Of a stretch of 64,000 nt of DNA, positions 34,945 through 45,295 are shown piece by piece. Each line of letters begins with the position of its first letter. Within the stretch, counting starts at the first letter, position 1. A model generated the notes under the pieces. It was given only the letters and a program-made list of their open reading frames with translations, was not told the DNA's origin and searched no databases. A program made the position numbers and the translations under genes. The DNA is from Chlorophyllum brunneum (taxonomy: Eukaryota; Basidiomycota; Agaricomycetes; Agaricales; Agaricaceae), in NCBI GenBank assembly GCA_963576785.1, contig OY756139.1, forward strand, positions 3,782,001-3,846,000, written 5' to 3'.

Positions 34945-35200
34945 TCCATGAACTCCTACTCCTAGTCCCAGAGAGTGGAGTCAGTTGCCTCTGCCTTCTT
35001 CCTCTTCTAGAGGATCTTCTTTAGGATTATCCTACAAGGATCCAATTCCAACTCCCTCTCTACCTATGCTGTCTCAGTCTCCAGGAGGAGTTAAGGTTGA
35101 GGATAATGTTGAGGAGGTTGCACCTGCACCTAATCCACATGCTGATAACTGGGCTCCCATACCCATTCTGGAAGAGACCTTCATTCCTCATCTGGACATT
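34945..35200 (+). pseudogene. Copia K integrase-RT linker
   Basis: A Ser/Pro-rich frame (PSPREWSQLPLPSSSSRGSS, then VEEVAPAPNPHADNWAPIP) continues from 28152 in the same phase. One TGA lies near its start. It is interrupted at 35200 by LINE2 and resumes at 36740 (EALRKLHDQ). Confidence 0.6.
35186..35200 (+). repeat. LINE2 target-site duplication, left copy
   Basis: CCTCATCTGGACATT, repeated exactly at 36725-36739 (15 bp). Confidence 0.9.
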
Positions 35201-36724
35201 TTTTTTTTTTTTTTTTAATCAACAATTTATATAGTGGTGCTCGAACGCAGTCCACGTGTACATACATACAAAGGCAGAACATACAGAATGTTCAGAGAAG
35301 GGAAAGTAAACTACAAGTAAACTAACCCCACGAGACTCGTTGACATCTAGCACATACACTAGAGAGATGTTTAGTACCTACAATGTTCAGTGGAAAGAGA
35401 AAAGAAAGGAATTCGGAAAGAGAGAGAGTGAGAGAGAGAAATCGATAGAAGAGAAACTATCTACTCACAATCACAAAGGGGGAACATCAAATGGTACATA
35501 GCGTGTGGGCGGGTATTCACCCGGGCACCACGGGAGAGATGGAAGTTGAATGAAAACTACATAAAATAGTAGACGAGCGAGGAGAGGGAAGATAGAGAAA
35601 TGAATTGTAAGTCCATAACCAGCAGAGCAAAAGAAAAAAGAGAAAAAGAAAAGGGTTCTACGCAGGCGCAGACCCAAACCTCCTTTGGACTTAATGACGA
35701 TGTAGTGGTGGGATAGAACCGGCACGGATACGAGGGCGGTTAGGTTCCGGAGGGAAGCTGAACGCGGAGGGGTTGTGATGCAAGAAGTTGACGAAAGTTT
35801 TGATTGTGTCGACGCCGAAGTGATGATCAAAGTTGTTGCATCGATACAGGATATGTGACCGCATCTGCACCATTTGACTGTTGCAGTGGTGGCACGAAAG
35901 GTCCTCGTTAGGGAAGAATTGTAGTTGGTATTCTCCAATTGGGGCGTGGCATAGGATGGCGTGACATGCTCTTGCGAAGAGCTGGGGCTGGTATCTGCAC
36001 TCTCGTATCCATGGACCGGACTTGATGTGCGACAGTAAGGCAGAGGCCCCATTCACTCACACCAGGAGGTGGAGGAAGGAGCTACCGCTGTAAGTTTTGA
36101 ACCCGAACATGGCTTGCCATGTGTGAATGGCGCGTTTGGCGGACTTCTTGTGTAGGTAGTCGATCGAGTTTGGTACTCGATGGTTTCGACCCCGGTTAGG
36201 CCAGGCGACTGTTTGGATCCAGTCGTGCATGGCTTTTTGTATCCCGTACTTGCATTTCGACGGCGTGTGATAAAACGAAAGGCGGTGTTGGTCTGATTTG
36301 CTGAACCAAGCCAGGAGCGCCTTCGACGTGAGGATAGACTGTCGCTGGCAGAAGTGTGGCGAACAGTTGAGTAGGAGCCGGGAGGCCACGATGGAATCAG
36401 TGAACACATGAATGTGTTCAACCTGGTCGTAATCGGCAGTAGCGAGCACCTTGGTAATACCTAAGTACTGCGCTACCAGTTCCGTGTCTGTCGATGTGGT
36501 TCCTCCGAGCCTCTTCATAATAGAGCTCCTTCCATCAAGATGTCGAATGGTAGCTGCCGCCGTAAACTGGCTGGCAAGCGGATTGGGATTGGGGTGGACC
36601 GAGCCATCCGTACCAATCGTGATGGATTTTGTGTCCATCGTCGCGTTCGTCGTTACATCGTCCCAAAGCGTCTTTGAGAGGTGAGGGTTGTCCCGGTTGA
36701 ATCCTATAAAAGATACATTAGTAG
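35201..36724 (-). mobile_element. LINE2, 5'-truncated copy (minus)
   Basis: It starts with a poly(T) run (reverse poly(A)) and the family's 3' UTR. Upstream on the minus strand is the ORF2 C-terminal part from just before RNase H (TNVSFIGFNRDNPHL, GTDGSVHPNPN, DTELVA, HVFTDS) to the CHHC motif. A frame shift near 36056 divides the two main open parts (36057-36785 and 35691-36056). The 15-bp duplication shows a 5'-truncated insertion by target-primed reverse transcription. It retains CGA where LINE1 has TGA (CQRQSIL). Confidence 0.85.
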
Positions 36725-36739
36725 CCTCATCTGGACATT
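36725..36739 (+). repeat. LINE2 target-site duplication, right copy
   Basis: CCTCATCTGGACATT, identical to 35186-35200. Confidence 0.9.
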
Positions 36740-37632
36740 GAAGCACTGAGAAAACTTCATGATCAAACCACTCTCCAGGTTCCATGAAGAGAAGGAAATG
36801 TCTATGGCAACTGCCAACACCTAAAGAATATTCTTAGGGACTATGAAAGGTATAAACCTTTTGGTCAGCCAAGACAAGAACAATGGAATTCTAGCTGACC
36901 TAATGCCCCTCCAGGGCTTGGTAATTGCATTCCAGGAGAAAATGAGTATGTGCCTGATAGGCTGCAACCTCCCCTGCCAGCACATAAGCAGAACATTGAC
37001 ATTGATTTGCCCATGCTTGAGCCAAGTGAGGAAGAGCTTTGCTGATTAATTCACAAAGGCAGTATGGAGTTAATCCATTATTGCCTCTCTGAGGCCAGTG
37101 CAACTTCTCTATCACCACAGCTGGTCCAATTTTGGAACCTTGCCAAGTTGCCATCTGCTGAGCATGACCAATGGCTTAAGACATGCCTTGAAGAGCTTGA
37201 TGCACTCAGAAAATGTAATATATATGAGTTAGTTGACTGCCCTACCAAGGGTGTTAATATTGTCAAAAACAGATGGGTCTTCAATATTAAGTCGGACAGA
37301 TACTGCTATGCTTGACTAGTAGCAAAAGGTTTCTCACAGAAGGAAGGCCTTGATTACAACAAGCTTTTCTCTCTAGTTGTCTGCTACAAAACTTCTTGTC
37401 TCCTGTTTTTCTTAACAGTAGTTGAAGATTGGGAGATTGAAAGCATTGATGTAAAAACCACCTATTTATATGGTGATCTGGATGAAGAGATCTTCATGGA
37501 GCAACTGGAAGGATTCACACTTGGACATAATAAAGTGTGGAGGTTACAAAAAGTATTGTATGGCCTTAAGCAAGCCGGCCTTGGTAGTATATGATGAAAT
37601 TACTGCTTGCCATGGGTTTCAAGCAATATCTA

Positions 37633-37634
<2 letters not shown>
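36740..37634 (+). pseudogene. Copia K reverse transcriptase fragment
   Basis: The frame contains the copia RT entry (SAEHDQWLKTCLEELDALRK, then NIYELVDCP, NRWVFNIKSD, LVAKGFSQKEGLDYNKLFS), the catalytic-region start (SIDVKTTYLYGDLDEEIFME) and VWRLQKVLYGLKQAGL. Several stops interrupt it, one as CYA-TGA-LVAKG where copia has an arginine. It is cut by LINE3 before the YVDD region. RNase H and the 3' LTR are not seen. Confidence 0.75.
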
Positions 37635-37664
<30 letters not shown>

Positions 37665-38419
37665 ATTTATATAGTGGTGCTTGATTGCAGTCTGCATATA
37701 CATACGTACAAAAGCAGAACATACAGAATGTTTGGAGCAAGGAAAGTAAACTACAAGTAAACTAACCCTACAAGACTTGGTGCCATTTAGTACATATACT
37801 AGAGAGATGTTTGGTACTTAAGTTGATCAGCAGAGAAAGGAGATCAGAAAAGAGAGAGTAGGAGAGAGAAATTGATAGAGGAGAAACTATTGACTCGCAA
37901 CCACAAGGGGGAACAACAAATGGTACTAGCATATAGAGGGACATTGCCCAGACACCATGGGAATGATGGACTTTTGAATGAAAACTATCATAAAATAGTA
38001 GATGAGTAGGAATGGGAGAGATAGAAAAATGAATTATGAAGTCCATAACCAGGAGAGTATAAGAAAAATTTAGAGAAAGGAAAGGACTCATGCAGGTATG
38101 GACCCGAACCTCTGATGGACTTGACAATGATGCAATGGGGGTATTGAACCAGTGCAGATATGAGGGTGATCAGGTTCTGGAGGGAAGCTGAACACAGTGG
38201 GACTATAATGTAAGAAGCCGACAAACCCCCTAATGGTGCCGATGCCATAGTGGTAATCAAAGTTCTGACACTGGTAGAGGATGTGCGACCTGGTTTGGAC
38301 CAGTTGGTTGTTACAGTGGTGGCATGATAGATCCTTATTAGGGAAGAACCTGAGGCAGTACTCTCCAATCAGGGCATGACATAATATGGTGTGACAAGCT
38401 CATGCAAAGAGCTGGGGCT
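37635..38419 (-). mobile_element. LINE3, 3' fragment (minus)
   Basis: A poly(T) run of about 21 (37635-37655) is followed by the family 3' UTR and, on the minus strand, the ORF2 C-terminal region up to a position equivalent to PQLFARAC. It is more diverged than LINE1 and LINE2. Its other end is lost at the LTR of gypsy F (38420), so no target duplication can be seen. Confidence 0.8.
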
Positions 38420-38713
38420 TGTTACGACCTTAGTCTGAGACTCAGGTTGCAAGTCTTTGGATAAAGACAAGGAAGTAGAGGAGAGAGTAAGGGATGATAC
38501 GATTGGTAAAGTGTAAGGAATACATCAAGTATTACTACACTTTATATACTAGTAGTGGCGGCTAATAATAAGGGAGACGAGTAGATGAGTCAGATAGGAG
38601 GCATAGCCTTCAGAGATGAAACAGGAGATGGAACAAGGAGTGAAACAGGTGTGAGGGTACACAAGGTAACAGGTGCAAGATAGGAATGAACGGTCTATCT
38701 ATAGTTCATAACA
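38420..38713 (-). repeat. Gypsy F 3' LTR (294 bp)
   Basis: TGTTACGACC to GTTCATAACA on the plus strand. On the minus strand the purine tract GAAAGGGAGG lies directly before it (38714-38729). By eye it is about 97% identical to the LTR of relic H (48227-48520), but only about 90% identical to F's own 5' LTR. Confidence 0.85.
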
Positions 38714-38820
38714 ATACCTCCCTTTCAAGCTTCATGTCCTCATGATGCGTATTACTGTAAAGGTCCTTCGTAAAGTAAAACATACGGAATTTGGAAAAGG
38801 TAGGAAGGCGCGATGAGAAT

Positions 38821-39657
38821 TTACTCGTTCATAGGTATGGCAGCTCCCAGAGCTCTGGCCAAGTCCTTCTTGTTTCCTCCAATGAGAGGTGTTTTGTCGA
38901 CACGTCTTAAGCCGATCCAGAGAGGCACGTGCGGTGGTCCTTCTTTGAATAGGAAGTGGGTGTGGTTATTGTATGTGGTGTTATCGTTGGTGTGATTGCT
39001 TAAGAGCTTATGCACTATACTCCTCCAGTATTCGTTATCTTTTTCGCCTTCCGATTTCAACGTGTTGTATCCCTGCGGTGGATAGAAGGTTATGGGTGTG
39101 ATGGGGGGTATCACCGTGGTGAGGATAGTTTGGAGATGGGCTACTTCTTCTTTGATGTCGGGATGGAGTAGTTGATCGGCGGCTGTTGCTTCTTGTGTCT
39201 TTTGTTCGCATTTATGACAGATATGATGTTGGATGGGGAACGGATCATTACTAACGAGTAGTCAGTTAACAATATGGTGGGAGAGATTGTCTGTGCTCCT
39301 TGACTCGTACGTATTGAGTCGTTCGGCTAGGGCTACGAGGATGCTATGCATCCGAGCTTGCATATTGGAGATGACGATTAGTTGCAGGTCATCGTTGATC
39401 TCGTATAGGTGTCTCTCCAATTGGTCTCTCCTTCCTTCATCGATGATAAATTGGTTGAGTCTTGGAGTGGCGTCGGATAGGGTATCCATTATTTTAGATG
39501 TGCCTTCTTGGGTTGCTTTCATTGCTGCGCCCAGTAGTATCATGGTGTCGACTAGGGTCTCTCCTTCCACGAGCTCTTCATGGCTGGTTCTTTCTGGGAC
39601 GAGTTCATCGAATTCTTTGAGGTAGGGGTATGGAGTAAGTTGGCGTTCGGCGGGCAT
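38821..39657 (-). pseudogene. Gypsy F third ORF (unknown function), one stop
   Basis: 279 codons starting at ATG 39657 (MPAERQLTPYPY) with a single TGA at 39262-39264. It lies in the same place as the third ORF of copies C, D and E. It shares with them the start context, an ERLN motif, YW..I.H.L, LF..G..H.P.WIG and TP.IG near the end, but overall resembles them only weakly, whereas the adjacent pol is strongly similar. A HHICHKCE cluster near the middle is absent from the other subfamily. Function is unknown. Confidence 0.65.
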
Positions 39658-39754
39658 GGAGTGTTATGAAGATAGTTGGTGAAATCGAGGGTGAAGTGGA
39701 TACAGCGAGTGATGTGTTGAGTGTAGTGGTTGCTTGGAATGCGAGGTCTGTTGT

Positions 39755-42700
39755 TCATAACTGCTGTTTTTTACCTTCCCTTTTTATAGGTTTCGTCCTC
39801 GAAATCTTGCTCATAAACTCTTGTACTGCTTCCTTGGTGTTTTCCAGATTTGCTTCATCTTCCCATGTATCTTCTTCGGACGTATATCCTTTCCAGTGTA
39901 TTAGGTATTGTTTTTGTTTTCCCTTTGTGCAGTGTCCTCGGACTTCATCTACCTCGTAGTGTTCCTCATCATTGATTATCTCGGGGATCGGTGGTGGTGG
40001 AGTGCGCTGGCTGTCATACTCGGGTTTGTGATAGGGGGAGAGGAGTCTGCTATTAAACACATCGTGTATCGCCCATGTTTTAGGTAGCTCCAGTCGGTAG
40101 CTTGTTTCACCTATTTTCTCTTTTACCCGGAATGGTCCGTATCTCCTATGATCAAGTTTTTTTGTCGGCCTTATTGTCCTAATATTGTCTGCTTCAAGCC
40201 AAACTTGGCTTCCTGCCTCATACTTGTGTTCTGGTTTTGTGCTATTCCGTTTCTCCATTTGCGTCTGGCTCTGTTGTAGCATCTCAATCGTTTTTTGGCG
40301 CATGTCTTGTAACTCTTGTATTCATTCCGTGATCGCAGGTGCCTTGGATGTGTTTGAGATATCCCCTTTCCATGGATGTTGTCCATATACTATCTGGAAC
40401 GGTGAATGTCCTGTGGCACTATGTGTTTTGTCGTTATACTGGAATTCCGCTGTGCTGAGCCATTTTTTCCAGTTGTCCTGCGCATGGTTAATTACGTTTC
40501 TGAGGTATGCTTTGACCTCCTGGTTGATGCGCTCTGTCTGACCGTCTGTTTGTGGATGGTATGCCGTGGATAGGTTACATTGGGTGCCAGTTGCTCTACA
40601 AAGTTCTGCCATGAATTTTGATGCAAACTGTGGTCCTCTGTCACTGATGATCCTGCGGGGTATCCCGTGTTGTCTCCATATATCATTACGATAGATGTCT
40701 CCTAACTCTTCGGATGATAGGGTGGTGTTAACTGCGCGTAGTCTGATCATTTTGCTGAAACGATCAACAATGACAAGTATCACATCATATCCCTCTGATT
40801 CTGGTAGTGGTCCTATCATGTCGATTGATATTTCTTCCCATGGTCCGATGGGTATCGATAGTGGATGGAGATGTGTGGTAGGTCGTGTCCAGAGTATCTT
40901 GTTTCGCTGACATGTGTCGCATCCCTTGATGTATCGTTTAACATCATTGCGCATTTGTGGCCACCAATATGTCCTTTTGAGGAGTTCGATCATTCTGTGC
41001 TGTCCCGGGTGTCCTACGTCCGTTTTGTCGTGGTGTTGTTGGAGTATTTCTTGGCGTAACTCGGCATTTGGTGGTACATATATTCTTCCTTCAAACATGG
41101 GTAATCCATCAGTTTCCCATATCTCCTCTGGTCGTTTCTCCTTTTCTCTTAGCCACTGTGTTTCTCTTCTTTGCTCCTTCCGTAATCGGTGTTTCAGGTC
41201 TTCTTCTCCCGATATTTCCCAAATTTGTCTGATCTCGGTGATAGTGTTGTCGAATAAGTAGTCGGGTAATAGCATAATATCTGTGTTATCTCTGGTGGTG
41301 TCCGTTTTTGCTAGTCTTGATAGCACATCTGCTTTTGTGTTTGTCTTTCCGGGTATGTGTTTTAGCGTGTAGCGATATTCTTGTAGCTCCAGTTGCCATC
41401 TTGCCTGTCATCCTGTGAGTTGTTGTGGTTTCCTGAAGTATTCTAAGTTCTTGTGGTCCGTCCATATCTCGAATGGTTCATTGGCATCGAGTAGGTACTG
41501 TCTCCATGTTTTGACTGCTTCTCGGATTGCTAGTAGTTCTTTGTCGTAGATTTGGTAGTTTTGTTCTGCCAGTGTCATTGTTCTTGAGTGAAAGGCGATT
41601 GGGTGCCACTGATCATTCTGGTTTTGTGACAACACCGCTCCTACTCCATATCCCGATGCGTCTACTTCTACCCTGTATTGTCCTTTGTCTTGAGGCATTG
41701 CTAGTACTGGTTCGCTCGTGATCTTTTCCTTGATCTTCTCAAATGCCTGTTGTTGTTGTTCTGACCATGACCATTGCGCATCTTTCTTCTTCAGCTCGTG
41801 TAGGGGTGTTGCTATGTTGCTGAAGTCTTGTATGAATCGTCGGTAGAAGTTTGCGAAACCCAGGAATTTTTCGACGTCGTTTACGGATTTGGGTGTCGGC
41901 CATGCTCTTACTGCTTTCACCTTCTCTTCCTCCATTTTGATGCTGCCTTGTCCGACTATAAAGCCCAATATGGGTATCTCCTTCGCGTTGAACACACATT
42001 TTGATCGTTTGAAATAGAGTTGGTGCTTGGCTGCAATGTCTAAGAACCGCATTGTTCTTTTCTCAAGTTCTTCCTGTGTGGTTCCTGGGATGACAAAATC
42101 GTCCATGTAGTTGACAAGTGATCCCTCATGTAACATTTCCCGAAATACTGTGTTCATCATCCTCTGGAAGGTCACCGGTGAATTACTCATCCCGAAGAAC
42201 ATGACCGTAGGTTCGAATAACCCGCTGTTTGTTACAAACGCTGCCTTCCATTCATCCCCTTCTCTGATCCTGACGTTGTTATATCCCCAAATGATATCGA
42301 GCTTGTTGAATACCTTCGCGTCCTTTAACCGGTCTAGGACTTCGCCTATGAGTGGCAGTGGTGTCTTGTCCTTGATGGTGTGTTCATTCAGCTTTTTGTA
42401 ATCCTGTACCAGGCGTTTTGTTCCATCCTTCTTTGGTATGAAGAAGCATGGGGTGGCGTAGGGGGATTGTGATGGTCTGATTTGTCCTGAGGCGAGGTTT
42501 TCGTCAAGGAATTTCTGTAGTTCCTGCTTCTCTGTTATTGTCATTGGGTAGACCTTGGACTGTAGTACCGGGGGTGCGTCTTCGGATAGATTTATCTCGT
42601 GGTCCCATACCGTGTGTTCGGGTAGTTTGTCAAAGTTTTTCTTGTTGAATAGGTGGGTGTATTGTCGGAGGTATGGTGGTAGATCTTCATCGTTCGTCTG

Positions 42701-43236
42701 GTCCGCCTTTTTCTCTTCAATGTGTTCGCTGATTGTCCGTATTCTCTCGTTGAACCGTATGTCGCTATGTGATATTTTGCAATCATCTGGGCATCTGGTG
42801 AATCGCATGACGTGATTGTTCCAATCGATCTCCGGGTTATGCTTGACCAGCCAGTCGTGTCCGAGATATAAGTCTGCACTTTCCAATTGTGTTACTAGAG
42901 CGTCGATTTGTTCTGTATGGTTGCCGTTGTTTAATACCAGTTGTGCTTTGTCCGTTATTTCTCCCTTTTTGTTTTCTGTTCCGTCGGCATTGATTACCCT
43001 GATCGGGGTTTCCAGGGGTTTAGTCGGAATCTGTTCTTTGTCTACCGTTCGTTGTGCTATGCACGTGTGGGTGCATCCGGAGTCTACAAGGGTTGTGATT
43101 TGTCTGCGTCCTTTTCTTGTCTGGATTGTTGAGTCGAGGAGCAGTTCGCGCGTGGAGTTTCATTTCTGGGGGATCACGTATCGTCTATTGTGGGCTAAAA
43201 CAGAAACTCTAGATTTATTGGCTCGCGGGTTTGCAC
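39755..43236 (-). pseudogene. Gypsy F pol, single frame with three TGA stops
   Basis: The -1 frame relative to gag runs without indels to 39755. Protease LVDSGCTHTCIA; RT with DYKKLNEHTIKDK, LDIIWGYNN and YMDDF; RNase H (VEVDASGYG, YDKELLAI, IWTDHKNLE); integrase with H2C2 (HHDKTDVGHPGQH, then CDTCQRNK) and D,D,E (SIDMIG, SDRGPQF, NQEVKAYL); and a chromodomain (YEVDEVRGHCTKGK, YLIHWKGYTSEEDTWE) that would bind histone marks and target integration to heterochromatin. Stops lie at 43162, 41410 and 40324. Other copies have CGA at the first two sites, and relic J has CAA at the third. Confidence 0.9.
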
Positions 43237-44481
43237 CTACTCGGAGCCTTCGACAAAATCCTCTTTCTCCTCCATTTCTCGTTCATCTTCCTCGTTGATC
43301 TCTCTGATATGCACTTTCTTGGGTGCCCAGTAGTTCTTCGAGATGTGGCCCTGTTTGCCACAATTGTAACACGTTATCTTGGTGTATGTGACTTTCGTCT
43401 TCTTCCTGCAGTATTTGGCGATATGCCCATAGAGGTTGCAGTTGTAGCACCTCGGTTTCCCATTCTGATTAGTGTCTGCTTTTTGTCTTCCTATCTCCAT
43501 GGGTTGTCCTCTACCTCCATAAGTAACTCCGGTGGTGGTTCTGACATCTCCTCGGGTGATGTCCGTTGCTTCATACCCTTGTCCTACTGCAAGGATTGTA
43601 GTTTTCCATTTGGTGTATGTTGTTGGGACAGAGGTTGTCGGGTAGCCTACTATGGTTCGGATGATGTCTGCTCTGGTGTGGCGTTTGAGGAGGAATATTG
43701 CGTGGGTGTCATCTGTCCCCGCTTGGGCTTTCAATGCCTCGAATTCGATTAAGAAATCTGCCGTGTTCTTCTTCCCTTGTTTGAACGTCTCAATTTCTCC
43801 TTCTGCTATGGCTTTCCTATTTCCCAAGGAAAATGTGGCTTCTATTTCCTTTGTGAAATCATCCCAATCTGGTGTTTTCTTATTCTGGATGGCCTGCAAC
43901 TGTGTGTTGGCATAGGAGCCTGCTAGGCCTCCTTTCATTCTTGCCAAAATTGCCACTATCTTCTGTTCTTCTTCGTCTATCTTGTTGAACATTAACCATA
44001 AGGATATTGCTCTCCACCAATCGTCAAATTGGGTTCTATCTCCATTGAAATATCCTGGCTCCGGGGCTAGGTTCTTTGGGACGTTGACTTCTTCTGGCAT
44101 CTCTGGTTCTGTTTCTGGTTCGCTGTATTCGTTTTTGTGGGTCTCGGCAATTTCTATATTGGCTGTGGCGTCGGCGACTTCTGTGTCAATTTCTTCTCCA
44201 AATGGGGCTGGTTCTTTGTCTGTGCTGTGCTCGGATTCTTCTTTGTAGGTCTTGGCGATATCTATATCGGATGTGTTCTCGGCGACTTCTATGTCGAATT
44301 CGGTTTCAAATAGAGCTGTACTCTCGTCTACGCTGTGTTCAGATTTCTGCCGTTTAAGGCCTTCAGGGATTTCTGATTCTGTTGATTGTTTAGATCCTGT
44401 TGCTATGGGTGAACCCTGGATGTCTGTTGGTCTCGGAGCTCTGTGTCTTCTCGGTGTTCTCGATGAGCTACTGTTGCTCAT
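43237..44481 (-). CDS. Gypsy F gag, intact
   Basis: 414 residues without interruption. An N-terminal basic/Ser-rich part (MSNSSSSRTPRRHRAPRPT), an acidic region with 9-residue repeats (SDIDIAKTY, ANIEIAETH), a capsid-like core (PGYFNGDRTQFDDWWRAISL) and two zinc knuckles. The first is CYNCNLYGHIAKYC; in the second the last cysteine is tyrosine (CYNCGKQGHISKNY), so it may not bind zinc. The start is the first ATG after the LTR and primer site. It would form the particle that packages element RNA. Confidence 0.85.
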   Translation of the reverse strand: MSNSSSSRTPRRHRAPRPTDIQGSPIATGSKQSTESEIPEGLKRQKSEHSVDESTALFETEFDIEVAENTSDIDIAKTYKEESEHSTDKEPAPFGEEIDTEVADATANIEIAETHKNEYSEPETEPEMPEEVNVPKNLAPEPGYFNGDRTQFDDWWRAISLWLMFNKIDEEEQKIVAILARMKGGLAGSYANTQLQAIQNKKTPDWDDFTKEIEATFSLGNRKAIAEGEIETFKQGKKNTADFLIEFEALKAQAGTDDTHAIFLLKRHTRADIIRTIVGYPTTSVPTTYTKWKTTILAVGQGYEATDITRGDVRTTTGVTYGGRGQPMEIGRQKADTNQNGKPRCYNCNLYGHIAKYCRKKTKVTYTKITCYNCGKQGHISKNYWAPKKVHIREINEEDEREMEEKEDFVEGSE

Positions 44482-44561
44482 ATACTGTTGTCCTAGTCGG
44501 AGGCCATTATTCTAAGCCTAGCTACGAATAGTGGCACCTCTCTTTGCAAGGTGAGTCGAAT

Positions 44562-44575
44562 GACACTTTACCAAA
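44562..44575 (-). promoter_or_regulatory. Gypsy F primer binding site, self-priming type
   Basis: On the minus strand TTTGGTAAAGTGTC follows the 5' LTR without a gap. TTGGTAAAGTGT is perfectly complementary to ACACTTTACCAA inside the LTR (44658-44669), which lies about 35 bases after the TATA box, where the transcript should begin. Tf1/sushi elements prime reverse transcription from their own RNA 5' end in this way. Confidence 0.65.
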
Positions 44576-44868
44576 TGTTACGACCTTAGTCTCTGACTCA
44601 GGTTGCAAGCCTTTGGATAAAGGAAGGAAGTAGAGAAAGGAAGAAGGGATGATATGATTGGTAAAGTGTAAGGAATACATCAAGTATTACTACACTTTAT
44701 ATACTAGTAGTAACAGCTAATAATAAGAGAGACGAGTAGACGAGTCAGATAGGAGGCATAGCCTTTAGGGATGAAACAGGGGATAGAACGAGGAGTGAAA
44801 CAAGTATGAGGGTACACGAGGTAACGGGCGCAAGATAGGAATGAACGGTTTAACTATAGTTCATAACA
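44576..44868 (-). repeat. Gypsy F 5' LTR (293 bp)
   Basis: TGTTACGACC to GTTCATAACA. A TATATAAAG box (minus) lies near 44696-44704. Confidence 0.85.
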
Positions 44869-45295
44869 ACTATGTTGTTTGTCCAGTCAATTTCTGGGTT
44901 GTGCTTGACTAGCCAATCGTGTCCGAGATACAGGTCTGCACTTTCCAGTTGTGTTACCATTGCTTTGATTTCTTCTGTGTGTTTGCCATTGCTTAGTACC
45001 AGTTGTGCCATATCTGTTATTTCTCCCTTTTTGTTTTCTGTTCCGTCGGCATTGATTACTCGTATTCAGGTTTTGAGGGGTTTGGTCGTGATTTTTTCTT
45101 CTTCTACTACCCTCTGTGCTATGCATGTGTGTGTACATCCGGAATCCACCAATGTGGTGATTTGCTTGGGTCCTTTCTTTGTTCTGATTGTTGAATCGAG
45201 GAGAAGTTCACACGAGTTTCGTTTTTGCAGGATCACATATCGTCTATTGTGACATAAAACAGAAACTCTAGGTTTATTGGCTCACAGGTTTGCGC
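44869..45295 (-). pseudogene. Gypsy G pol fragment (protease region)
   Basis: It reads LVDSGCTHTCIA, then LVLSNGKHTEE and LGHDWLVKHNPEIDW, and ends at the F LTR. A TGA after TKPLKT is shared with copy E. Confidence 0.75.

Larger units (their letters stand above)
20916..37634 (+). mobile_element. Ty1/copia element K, split by four later insertions
   Basis: The pieces are an LTR/leader with TATATAAAG (20916-20924), primer site (21087-21099), gag start (21327-21536), integrase C-terminal part (27672-28152), integrase-RT linker (34945-35200) and RT (36740-37634). Gypsy D, LINE1, LINE2 and LINE3 interrupt it. Across LINE1 and LINE2 the copia reading resumes exactly at the target duplications. The part between gag and integrase is missing at the gypsy D insertion. 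Confidence 0.7.
38420..44868 (-). mobile_element. Ty3/gypsy chromovirus F, structurally complete
   Basis: 6,449 bp with both LTRs, primer site, intact gag, pol with only three stops, third ORF with one stop, and purine tract. It is the best preserved member and represents a second subfamily: gag starts MSNSSSS and the third ORF is far diverged. The flanks (GGGCT and ACTAT) do not match and the LTRs differ by roughly 9% by eye. It lies between LINE3 and gypsy relic G. Confidence 0.9.

Noticed and set aside
34910..35220. Inverted poly(A)/poly(T) runs as a terminator or hairpin gene
   Set aside because: They are the tails of two LINEs inserted in opposite orientation, each with its own target duplication.
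39755..43236. TGA codons in F pol read as sense (recoding or alternative code)
   Set aside because: The stops fall at CGA positions of sister copies and the same change occurs as CAA on the other strand. LINEs and the AA7 relic show it too. The intact FunK1 genes use no internal TGA. Mutation explains it better.
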